Below, piece by piece: positions 1 to 6,573 of a stretch of DNA of 9,276 nucleotides; the first letter of the stretch is position 1; every line of letters starts with the position of its first letter. Source of the stretch: Deltaproteobacteria bacterium (GTDB lineage Bacteria; Myxococcota; B64-G9); contig JAUVAM010000081.1 of the NCBI GenBank assembly GCA_030591745.1, forward strand, positions 1 through 9,276, in the 5' to 3' direction. Below the pieces are notes generated by a model, which saw only the letters and a list, made by a program, of their open reading frames with translations, did no database searches and was not told the origin of the DNA. A program made the position numbers and the translations under genes.

Positions 1-828
1 AAAATCCTGAGCGCCCGTGCGATTCATGGCCCGGCGCACCCGACCGGCACCGGCGTTGTACGCGGCCCAAGCCAGGTACCAATCGCCGAACTCCTTGTAG
101 AGATCCTTGAGGTGCCGGGCCGCGGCGTCCGTGGCCTTGATAAAATCCCGCCGCTCGTCCAACCAAAAATCGCTCTTCAAACCGTAGCGAGCGCCCGTGC
201 GCTTCATGAACTGCCAGGGTCCGCTGGCCCGCGCCCGGGAAAAGGCCGAGGTTTTCAGTCCGCTCTCAACCAGAGCCACGGCCACCAGATCCTCGGGCAG
301 GCCGTGCTTGCGCAAGATGGGCTGCATGATGGGGTAGTAGCGACTGGTGCGCCCCAGCCAGCGGCCGAAGGTCTTGGACCCACGCCCCTGGAGAATCTCC
401 AAGAACTGTTGCACGGGGGCATTGAGCACCACCGGGATACCAAAACCTTGCAAGCGCGAACCTCTGCTGTCGACGGCCGGAATGCCTCCAGGTCGAGACT
501 TGTTGAAGCGCAGCCAATCCGTCCCCAACTCAAGCAAGAGCTGCTCGCCCCGAAGCCCCATCGGCCTCGGGCGTCTTTCGAGCCCTTCAATGGCCGCAAA
601 GCGACGCCTGTCAGGCAAAACAAAATCGGCCTCACCCAAGACCGCCGACTCGGCGGCTTCCATCTCGCGCATCTCCGAGCTGTCTTCCGGATCCGGATCC
701 GGATCCGCCTCGTCTGCCGCGGCCTTGACCGCAGCTGGAGAAACAGGGTCCCCACCTTGCCCGTAAGCAGGAGTCACGACGAGGAGACAAAAAGACAGCA
801 CGATCAAACAAGGGATAAAGGCCTTCAT
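1..828 (-). CDS. MltD-like lytic transglycosylase, GH23/SLT domain (partial, C-terminus off the left edge)
   Basis: This is an exported peptidoglycan lytic transglycosylase, which cleaves the MurNAc-GlcNAc bond to leave anhydro-MurNAc ends. The 276 visible residues begin with a signal peptide ([23 protein letters not shown], residues 1-23, AxG-type cleavage). An acidic low-complexity linker ([10 protein letters not shown], 41-50) follows. Next is the MltD-type lead-in with '[14 protein letters not shown]' near 155-168, then the SLT core: ALVESG (catalytic Glu188), SGPWQFM (202-208), LDERRD (223-228) and AYNAG (256-260). The order and spacing match MltD-like family 1 enzymes. Any C-terminal LysM repeats would lie outside the window. 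The ATG at 828 is chosen because the signal peptide starts there, although no clear Shine-Dalgarno precedes it. It lies 48 bp downstream of the sulfatase-like gene on the same strand. The gap holds a 5-bp hairpin (856-869) with no T-tract, so read-through from the upstream cassette is possible. Confidence 0.93.
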   Translation of the reverse strand, partial: MKAFIPCLIVLSFCLLVVTPAYGQGGDPVSPAAVKAAADEADPDPDPEDSSEMREMEAAESAVLGEADFVLPDRRRFAAIEGLERRPRPMGLRGEQLLLELGTDWLRFNKSRPGGIPAVDSRGSRLQGFGIPVVLNAPVQQFLEILQGRGSKTFGRWLGRTSRYYPIMQPILRKHGLPEDLVAVALVESGLKTSAFSRARASGPWQFMKRTGARYGLKSDFWLDERRDFIKATDAAARHLKDLYKEFGDWYLAWAAYNAGAGRVRRAMNRTGAQDF

Positions 829-876
829 GGCAGCGAACCATAAGCCAAGGCGCTCAAGCTGCCAAGCTTTTCCGCC

Positions 877-2448
877 TCACCTTTCCTTCTTCTCCTTCTT
901 CGAATCGTCCAGTCTGTCGGTTACATCGATCAATTTAAAGGGCAGGTCCCATGTCGAATAGAACATTCGCTCCGGAAGCATCTCGTAGTGGGTATCGAAA
1001 TAGGCGTTGAAAACTCTCCTGAATGAATTGACGGGTGTCATCGTAGGGATGAGCTCGCCGGGATCCGCTTCGGGCAGGTAGTAGGCGTTGAGTATCGAGA
1101 ATCGCTCTTTCAAGTCCGTCTTCTCCAGGCAATCCCAGTGCACGCCAAATCCCGAGCCATGATCAGCCTGAATGATGATGACGGCTTGCCTCTCTTTGGC
1201 CTCGGCGATGATGGAGTCAACGACGATCTTCATCCTCTGATTTAAAACTCTGACCTGGTTCCGATAGCCATTCTTATACTCCTGCTCGGTTCCACCACGA
1301 ATGAAGTAATGGTGGCCATCCTCATGGTCGAAAGGCCGATTTCTCTCGTGCGCCTCTCCGTTTTCACCGAACACAAAAGGAGGATGTGGTGCGACGATAT
1401 GAGCAAATACGAAATAGGGCTGTTTCAATCGGCTCAGGTCTGTGAGCTTGTCGAGCGCGTAAGTAATCCTGTTGCGATGCAGGACGAAGGGGGACTCAAG
1501 CCTCTGAAAAATGAAGGGCAATGGGGTCGTAGACAACAACAAACCCTGAAACTCAGAAACGTTGCGGTCGGGTTCGAGATACAGATCGGCCTTTCTGACC
1601 TCGGTGAAGTTGTAGCCGGTGGCAAAGGAAACTATCTTGTATCCCCTCTCCCTCAGAAACCCAAAAACAGCGTTGTTCTGGTAAAGATGCTCCAGTGGAA
1701 CCCGATCGTCATCATCCAAATCGTATTCAGCAAGTTTGTCCGTGTAATCCATGCTCAAAGAAGAAGTCAGGGACAAAAGTGTCTGCATGTAATTCGATCT
1801 GCTCTGACGAGCAACATAGAATCCCTTGGATTCCAGATATTCCAAGAAATCAGAGTTGTCGAATTCGAATACGCGTTCGAGCACATCCTCGCCAGGATAA
1901 CCATCGAGAATGATGTAGTAGATATTGGGTGAAGTCTCGGATGACTGCTCGCCGGATTGATCATGATGCTCGACCTCGTCAACCGCCTGCCTGGTGACAA
2001 GGACATATCCGCCCAATACGAGTTGCATACCCACCAATATCACCGACATCCCATTCAACATCGATGTGAGCGTTTTCAGGGTCGATTTACTCTGGAGAAT
2101 AAAGTAAACCGCCAACACAATCAGCATAGCCAACAGACACAAGAGTGCCACATTGGCCTTCGAATTCATGGGATTGAACTCGAAACCCAGAGCATGGAAG
2201 AAGCTCAAGAGGTGGCCATACGACAGGAATAAGATGCAAACCAGGCTGACGATCAGTCCGGTTTTTCTAATGTTTCTGATGGCCAAATTCAGCAGCAGCG
2301 TCGCCAGAATCACGAACCCAAGCGCGAAGCCCAGGGGCAAGAAAACATCCTGGGGGCGCATTTGCTTGGCATTTTGGGCAAACAGAAACAAAATCGGGAA
2401 AATACCGAGGAGGAAAGGATGTAAAATGAACCAGTCCTTGACCCGCAT
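877..2448 (-). CDS. Membrane-anchored alkaline phosphatase-superfamily (sulfatase/LTA synthase-like) protein
   Basis: The protein has 523 residues. The first ~155 hold about five hydrophobic helices (near 8-25, 37-58, 64-85, 98-118 and 130-151). A polar linker follows, then a catalytic domain from ~174 that is probably outside the cytoplasmic membrane. Superfamily landmarks are visible: NIYYIILDGY with metal ligand Asp182, SNYMQT with candidate nucleophile Thr223, AHIVAPHPPF (His350, His355) and QADHGSG (Asp429, His430). A Thr nucleophile in a Y-x-x-T setting resembles LTA synthase and phosphoethanolamine/phosphoglycerol transferases rather than classical Cys/Ser sulfatases. A transferase of phosphate-linked head groups onto an envelope glycan or lipid is therefore plausible, but substrate and reaction are unknown. 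The C-terminus is very basic (KKEKKER). The ATG at 2448 has AGAGGA six bases upstream and lies one base after the methyltransferase stop (TAGGATG), so the two genes are probably translationally coupled. Confidence 0.9.
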   Translation of the reverse strand: MRVKDWFILHPFLLGIFPILFLFAQNAKQMRPQDVFLPLGFALGFVILATLLLNLAIRNIRKTGLIVSLVCILFLSYGHLLSFFHALGFEFNPMNSKANVALLCLLAMLIVLAVYFILQSKSTLKTLTSMLNGMSVILVGMQLVLGGYVLVTRQAVDEVEHHDQSGEQSSETSPNIYYIILDGYPGEDVLERVFEFDNSDFLEYLESKGFYVARQSRSNYMQTLLSLTSSLSMDYTDKLAEYDLDDDDRVPLEHLYQNNAVFGFLRERGYKIVSFATGYNFTEVRKADLYLEPDRNVSEFQGLLLSTTPLPFIFQRLESPFVLHRNRITYALDKLTDLSRLKQPYFVFAHIVAPHPPFVFGENGEAHERNRPFDHEDGHHYFIRGGTEQEYKNGYRNQVRVLNQRMKIVVDSIIAEAKERQAVIIIQADHGSGFGVHWDCLEKTDLKERFSILNAYYLPEADPGELIPTMTPVNSFRRVFNAYFDTHYEMLPERMFYSTWDLPFKLIDVTDRLDDSKKEKKER

Positions 2449-2449
2449 C

Positions 2450-3850
2450 CTATTTCCTCTGCATCAAGTACAAAAATCTCTGACTATCGCTGACAGGTTC
2501 CGACTTGATGATTTCAAACAACTGGCTAAATACCTGTTCGAAACCCTCTCGATTGTATTGGGCGAAGATGTCTTCACGTGAAGCCAGCAATCTCTTCGTC
2601 TGGGAATCGCTCTTGGGAACGAATTCAACAATCAGCCAAGAGCACTGCCTGGAGAAGAACTCCGCTACTTTGCTTAATGGCAGGTTGTTGGCGATCGCCA
2701 GGTGATGAACCAAAGCCAGAGCCATGATGCAATCAACGGGCCCTCTATCCAGCACGGATGACCTCTCTCGATTTTCCCATCCAAGCCCTGGGCTGGGATT
2801 TGTCAGATCGAGCTGCAGAGGGAGAATCCTGGTCTCCTGCTCCTTCTGGCATTCCTGGTAATTCAGCTCTACCGCCAGAGGATCGATATCGAAGGCCACC
2901 ACGGGGACATCAAGTGACGCTGCGATACGGCTGAACAAGCCAGTATTGGCGCCCAGGTCCCAGACACTTGTCGGCTTGGCCACTTGAAGATACTCACCAA
3001 CCAGCTGCTTCTTGTGAGCCAAAGCCTTGGATGAGTAATTGTTGTCCTGGTAATAGCCGCCCCAGACGGTGGGCCCGGACTTCAACTTCAGACCTTTGAC
3101 CGCCCCTTCCAGGTTGTCGATCAAAGCCAACAGGGAATGCTTGCTCATCTTGCGACTGACCGTCTTGATCTCCCGATCGGCAAACGCCGTTTGGCTCTTG
3201 GCATGGAGTCGAATGTGCGTCAGGACCGAAAAGAAAAATCGAGTCCTGAAAGGCAACAAGCGTGCAGCCAAATCCAGCGGGATTCCATCGATATACAACC
3301 GCAGAAGCTGCCCCAACCGAATATCTGTGTAATGCATCAGCATCAGCGGAGCCAGAAAGTGCTGGCAGAACTGGCGGTAGGCCACCCATGGCTGGCCTTC
3401 TGGGTACTTTTCGAAGCTGAGGGTGTCGATTAAAACCGGCTTTCCAGCCATGAATTGAATATTGTATGCGCTTGCGTCCTTCAAGCTCATGCCAGCTTCC
3501 ATGGACTTTTTCTGGATCTCGAGGGCCGCCAGTGCCGCAGCCTTGAGTTGTCCAAAGGACCACTCGTATGGGTATGAAATAAACGGAACCATCTCGGGCT
3601 TGATGATCGACCAGGCGTCTTCAGTTCTGGAGAGTTCTTTGGCTGCTTCCGACTCGACCCGCTCATGCGAGACGAGCAGATTGGACTTGGTCAAGTTCTC
3701 ATAGAGGGCTGAGTCGAGCAGAAACTCGAAATTCTCACGATACGCGGCATTAATCTGCCTGTAGACAACACCATTCTCTTCGAAAATAAAACCACTTGGG
3801 TCCCTGAACGAAGCAGGATCGATGGAATCGCTATTCGAGTTTGGCATCAC
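2450..3850 (-). CDS. NoeA-like class I SAM-dependent methyltransferase with a kinase-like N-terminal half
   Basis: The protein has 466 residues, is soluble and has no signal peptide. The C-terminal part (~255-466) is a Rossmann methyltransferase: motif I VWDLGANTG (296-304), an acidic end of strand 2 in AFDIDP (319-324), and a later strand MALALVHHLA (376-385). The N-terminal ~220 residues, with SYPYEWSFGQLK (92-103), LKDASAYNIQF (123-133) and VLIDTLSFE (139-147), resemble from memory the conserved front half of proteins annotated as NoeA-related nodulation or SAM methyltransferases. The spacing Asp125-x4-Asn130-x11-Asp142 copies the catalytic-loop-to-DFG spacing of protein and small-molecule kinases, which suggests a bifunctional enzyme (inference). 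Start choice: the GTG at 3848-3850 is followed directly by an ATG at 3845-3847. Neither has a strong Shine-Dalgarno. Both overlap the end of the upstream microprotein gene (by 20 or 17 nt), so coupling is likely. The substrate is unknown. Confidence 0.88.
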   Translation of the reverse strand: MMPNSNSDSIDPASFRDPSGFIFEENGVVYRQINAAYRENFEFLLDSALYENLTKSNLLVSHERVESEAAKELSRTEDAWSIIKPEMVPFISYPYEWSFGQLKAAALAALEIQKKSMEAGMSLKDASAYNIQFMAGKPVLIDTLSFEKYPEGQPWVAYRQFCQHFLAPLMLMHYTDIRLGQLLRLYIDGIPLDLAARLLPFRTRFFFSVLTHIRLHAKSQTAFADREIKTVSRKMSKHSLLALIDNLEGAVKGLKLKSGPTVWGGYYQDNNYSSKALAHKKQLVGEYLQVAKPTSVWDLGANTGLFSRIAASLDVPVVAFDIDPLAVELNYQECQKEQETRILPLQLDLTNPSPGLGWENRERSSVLDRGPVDCIMALALVHHLAIANNLPLSKVAEFFSRQCSWLIVEFVPKSDSQTKRLLASREDIFAQYNREGFEQVFSQLFEIIKSEPVSDSQRFLYLMQRK

Positions 3851-4043
3851 TTTTTTTTGAAAAAACCCTGAGGTAGAAAGCCTTTATCTTGCGCCAAAAC
3901 ATCTTCACAGCAAACAGACCACCCAACAAACCTGCAATCAGGATTTGAAAAATGTAGCTTCCAGTTGCCGGATCGAGGTACGCGTGAGCGTCTCCGGAGA
4001 AGAGCAGGACGATTAACGCAATCGAGAAAATGACATACGCCAC
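3831..4043 (-). CDS. Small exported/membrane protein with a YLDPATGS motif
   Basis: This microprotein of 70 residues starts at GTG. Residues 1-21 look like a signal sequence (MAYVIFSIALIVLLFSGDAHA, with AHA as a possible cleavage site). The motif YLDPATGSYIFQ (22-33) follows directly, then a second hydrophobic helix with glycines (ILIAGLLGGLFAV, 34-46) and a basic tail (MFWRKIKAFYLRVF, then SKKSDAKLE). From memory, similar small proteins with a YLDPGTGS-type motif occur beside sulfatase-like and methyltransferase genes in many bacteria. I know no assigned function. The GTG at 4043 has AGGG six bases upstream and leads straight into the signal sequence. The gene is the first of the cassette, directly behind the promoter at 4106-4134, and its 3' end overlaps the methyltransferase start. 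A role as membrane partner or recruiter for the two enzymes is inference. Confidence 0.82.
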   Translation of the reverse strand: MAYVIFSIALIVLLFSGDAHAYLDPATGSYIFQILIAGLLGGLFAVKMFWRKIKAFYLRVFSKKSDAKLE

Positions 4044-4105
4044 TCAACACCCTGTTTCTTGACTAGACACCTACAATGGACTTGGACCACAACATCTACG
4101 GACTG

Positions 4106-4134
4106 ATGCTAACAAGGCGCACAAAGGCTGTCAA
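4106..4134 (-). promoter_or_regulatory. Sigma70-type promoter of the microprotein/methyltransferase/sulfatase-like cassette
   Basis: Reading the minus strand, a perfect -35 box TTGACA (4129-4134) is separated by exactly 17 bases from a -10 box TAGCAT (4106-4111, four of six consensus bases). The start point would fall near 4098-4100, giving a leader of roughly 55 nt before the GTG at 4043. No intrinsic terminator is visible between the transporter stop (4185) and this promoter. The cassette may therefore also receive read-through from the transporter gene. Confidence 0.72.
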
Positions 4135-4184
4135 ACCTGTATCCCCCAACCCCGGCTGCCGATAAACATCCAAACAACAGCGCG

Positions 4185-5525
4185 TCAGGCCGCTTCTTTT
4201 TTTCGGTCGATTCTGATGGTGCCCCAGCGGAAAAAGACCAGAGCGACGGCTGCAACGGCACCGATGGCCGCGAAATAGTACCAGATGTGATGTGCTTCGG
4301 CGTAGTAGGCCGCCCGCTCGACTTGGGTCAGCCCCTCCGGCAGGGTTTTGGGATCGGGACAATAGGCCTCCAACAAAAACCCAGACAGGATAAAGCCGAC
4401 CAATGCCGAAATGAATGAATGCAGATGACTGAAGCCCAGATAAAGCCCCTCTTGGCCCTTGGGGGACTGCAAGGAGAAATACTCCAGAAAACGCGGTGAA
4501 ATGAAGCACTCCGCCAGGCCCTGGATGCCGATCCCGACGATCATCATGACGGTCAGCGGGTGCATGGTGAAGAGGCCGAAAATAGAGATGGAAGGACCGA
4601 CCAAGTCCTGCAACCAGGGACTCGCCGACATGGCCAAGGCGGAAAACGGCATCATCAGCATGCCCACCATCATCGAAGTCACCGCTCGATATTTCTTCAT
4701 CACCTGGGTAATCAAGACCACGAACAAGACCACCACCGCTGGGTTGACATTGGCCAGCCATTCCGGCTTGGCGGCCTCACCCTGCATGCGGATGACGTAC
4801 TTGGGCATGGTGGCATAGAGTTGATGTTGAATGGTCCAAAAACCGGCGACGATGACCGTAAGGAGCATCAATCGCGTATTGCGGAAAACCCGCATCAAGG
4901 CCTGAGCCACGTCCTTGAACGATTTTTGGCTCTCATCCGTCGCTTCGACATTCTTGAACAGAAAAATAACGATGAGCAAAGCCAGAAAAGACATGCCCGA
5001 GGAGAAAAAATTAACATACTCCAGGCCCATGCCCTGCCGCACGAAAGGCACAAAAGTCTTGCCGCTGAAGGCACCAATATTGACCACCCAGTAGAAAAGC
5101 GAAAACCCCCGGGCGCGATTGACCTCAGTGGTCGTCTTGCTCACCGTACCCGTAATCAAAGGCTTGATGAAGGAGGCCCCCACCATGATGACGAACAGGA
5201 AAAACAAGACCATGGATTTGGAGTGAAAAACGCCCAAGAAAAAATAGCCCACGGTGAGCAGGCTAAAAGCCAGCATCAAACCGTTTTTGAAACCAATCTT
5301 GTCTGCGAGGGCGCCCACAAAAGGCGGCAACAAGTATAGACAAGCAAAAAAAGTACCGGCCACGACGGCGGTGGCCATGTCGCTGAAGCCCACGATATCG
5401 GTAAGGTACAGGGTCAAGACGATGAAAAAACCGTAGTAAGCCGCGCGCTCACACAGTTCCATCAAATTCGCCATCCAAAATTCTTTGGGGAACTTCCAAG
5501 ACTGCTTGTCTGTGACTTCGTTCAT
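4185..5525 (-). CDS. POT/PTR2-family proton-coupled oligopeptide transporter (MFS)
   Basis: This inner-membrane symporter of the major facilitator superfamily probably imports di- or tripeptides with protons. It has 446 residues from the chosen start and about 12 hydrophobic helices. POT hallmarks: the ExxER motif in helix 1 (ELCERAAYYG, Glu23-Glu26-Arg27), the helix 4 lysine in ASFIKPLITG (Lys121), the PTR2-like stretch GFSLFYWVVNIGAFSG (140-155), and a helix 10 acidic site in LAECFISPRFLEYF (Glu339), followed by SPKGQEGLYLG. Start choice: the frame stays open to a TTG at 5609, but the ATG at 5525 has GGGAG ten bases upstream (5536-5540) and puts ExxER at the usual distance from the N-terminus. 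The gene is divergent from the MBL-fold gene and about 140 bp upstream of the cassette on the same strand. The sequence alone cannot confirm the substrate. Confidence 0.9.
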   Translation of the reverse strand: MNEVTDKQSWKFPKEFWMANLMELCERAAYYGFFIVLTLYLTDIVGFSDMATAVVAGTFFACLYLLPPFVGALADKIGFKNGLMLAFSLLTVGYFFLGVFHSKSMVLFFLFVIMVGASFIKPLITGTVSKTTTEVNRARGFSLFYWVVNIGAFSGKTFVPFVRQGMGLEYVNFFSSGMSFLALLIVIFLFKNVEATDESQKSFKDVAQALMRVFRNTRLMLLTVIVAGFWTIQHQLYATMPKYVIRMQGEAAKPEWLANVNPAVVVLFVVLITQVMKKYRAVTSMMVGMLMMPFSALAMSASPWLQDLVGPSISIFGLFTMHPLTVMMIVGIGIQGLAECFISPRFLEYFSLQSPKGQEGLYLGFSHLHSFISALVGFILSGFLLEAYCPDPKTLPEGLTQVERAAYYAEAHHIWYYFAAIGAVAAVALVFFRWGTIRIDRKKEAA

Positions 5526-5679
5526 ACCTGCAAAACTCCCGCCCCCCGGCAGTGAAACAAGAACGTCCGAGCTTACTTGTTCTGCACCGCTGAGCCAATG
5601 AATAAACAAGTGGTTGGCGTCAGAATAAATGATATGAGCACCTTTGACCCCCTAACTGTGTCGGCAGGAGGCCTAAAGC
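5526..5679. promoter_or_regulatory. Divergent intergenic region between transporter and MBL-fold genes
   Basis: These 154 bp must hold the promoters of both divergent units. I see no high-scoring -35/-10 pair on either strand. On the minus strand TTGGCT-N17-TAAGCT is a weak candidate for the transporter. A notable pattern is AAACAAG at 5555-5561, its inverse CTTGTT at 5576-5581 and a second AAACAAG at 5604-5610. The first pair forms a 6-bp inverted repeat (AACAAG/CTTGTT) with a 14-base spacer. This could be an operator but may be chance in a region of this length. Confidence 0.35.
5666..5671 (+). promoter_or_regulatory. Strong Shine-Dalgarno (AGGAGG) of the MBL-fold gene
   Basis: AGGAGG lies eight bases before the ATG at 5680. 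It fixes that start over the in-phase possibilities further in and suggests efficient translation of the first gene of the plus-strand operon. Confidence 0.85.
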
Positions 5680-6573
5680 ATGTGGAGTCATGAACCAGGA
5701 CCGGTCAGCGAGCACGTTGAAATGCTGGGCAACATGGCCTTTCCTTGTTTTTCCGTGACGGGTACGGAGACCGCACTTGTTGATGCGGGCATCACCGTCA
5801 TCGCACCCCTGCTAGAAGAGTGCTTCGGCGACGGTCGTCGCCTGGACAAGGTGCTGTTGACCCATACTCACTATGACCATATGGGCTGCATGGGCGTGCT
5901 GCGGCGCTTATCGCCCGGCCTCAAGCTATTGGCTTCGAGCGAAGCCCAGACCATCCTGGCCAAGCCCAAGGTGCATGACTTTATCTTGGACATGAACCGC
6001 ACGGACGAAAAGTCCCTGGGATACCAGGGCGAACCCATACCCCTGGCATTCGCCGATCTGCAGGTGGACCGCGTGCTGGGCGATGGAGAAACTCTGGAGC
6101 TGGGGGCCGGCGTCACCGTGCAAGCCTTTGCCGCCCCGGGACACACCAAGTGCTCCATGGTCTTTTTGATCATGCCTGACAAAGTCTTGGTGGGCGGAGA
6201 ATCGCTGGGGGCCTATGTATCACCCGAAGAAATCCAGGCCCAGGGCGTTTCATCGTTCAAAGAATACATCGAAAGCCTTCACAAGCTCGCCACGCTCGAT
6301 TTCGAGATTTTGGCCATGCCCCATCAGGGCGTGCGCAGCGGCCCAGAAGTAAAAAGTCACGCCCAGGTAGCCATTCGCACAGCCGAAGCCTTTCGCCTCG
6401 AGGTCCTGCAAAGGATCGACGCGGGTGCAGCTCCCCAGGAGGTAGCCCGGGAGCTGTCGAAAAAACTGCGCCACGGGATCTCCGCCGGGCAGCCCGAGAA
6501 AGCATTCCAGATCAACCTGGCCTCCATGATCCGATCTATCCTGGCCGAACGCGGAGAAAACAAAGCGACATGA
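5680..6573 (+). CDS. Metallo-beta-lactamase-fold hydrolase
   Basis: The protein has 297 residues, no signal peptide, and is probably a cytoplasmic metal-dependent hydrolase. The MBL signature is clear: THTHYDHMG (His62, His64, Asp66, His67), a third-site His155 in APGHTKCS, and the last His215 in AMPHQG. The position normally held by the bridging Asp (GD motif) is Glu174 in VGGESLGAY. The C-terminal ~80 residues are helical, as in glyoxalase II-like or lactonase-like relatives, but no specific subfamily can be assigned and the substrate is unknown. It is the first gene of the plus-strand operon, and its stop overlaps the dusB start as ATGA (6570-6573). Confidence 0.88.
   Translation: MWSHEPGPVSEHVEMLGNMAFPCFSVTGTETALVDAGITVIAPLLEECFGDGRRLDKVLLTHTHYDHMGCMGVLRRLSPGLKLLASSEAQTILAKPKVHDFILDMNRTDEKSLGYQGEPIPLAFADLQVDRVLGDGETLELGAGVTVQAFAAPGHTKCSMVFLIMPDKVLVGGESLGAYVSPEEIQAQGVSSFKEYIESLHKLATLDFEILAMPHQGVRSGPEVKSHAQVAIRTAEAFRLEVLQRIDAGAAPQEVARELSKKLRHGISAGQPEKAFQINLASMIRSILAERGENKAT

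Noticed and set aside
112..843. A long plus-strand open frame (243 codons)
   Set aside because: It runs antisense to the transglycosylase, whose SLT motifs are unmistakable on the minus strand. The plus product is low-complexity and matches no family.
856..869. A hairpin AAGCT-tggc-AGCTT between the sulfatase-like and transglycosylase genes as a terminator
   Set aside because: The stem is only 5 bp and no T-tract follows it on the minus strand.
1309..1932. A 207-codon plus-strand open frame
   Set aside because: It is antisense to the catalytic domain of the sulfatase-like protein. It has no ribosome site and no recognisable motif.
2994..3563. A 189-codon minus-strand frame inside the methyltransferase gene
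   Set aside because: It is an alternate frame of the same strand with an improbable composition. The overlapping frame carries all conserved motifs.
4044..4184. An intrinsic terminator after the transporter gene
   Set aside because: The only GC-rich inverted sequence (CGGC-T-GCCG type, near 4153-4161) has a stem too short and a loop too small, and no T-run.
4560..5339. A 259-codon plus-strand open frame
   Set aside because: It is the antisense of the POT transporter and rich in His, Gln and Arg, which is typical of a shadow of a hydrophobic coding strand.
5526..5609. A longer transporter N-terminus from the TTG at 5609
   Set aside because: The ATG at 5525 has GGGAG at ten bases and gives the normal distance to ExxER. 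The 28 extra residues do not resemble a POT N-terminus.
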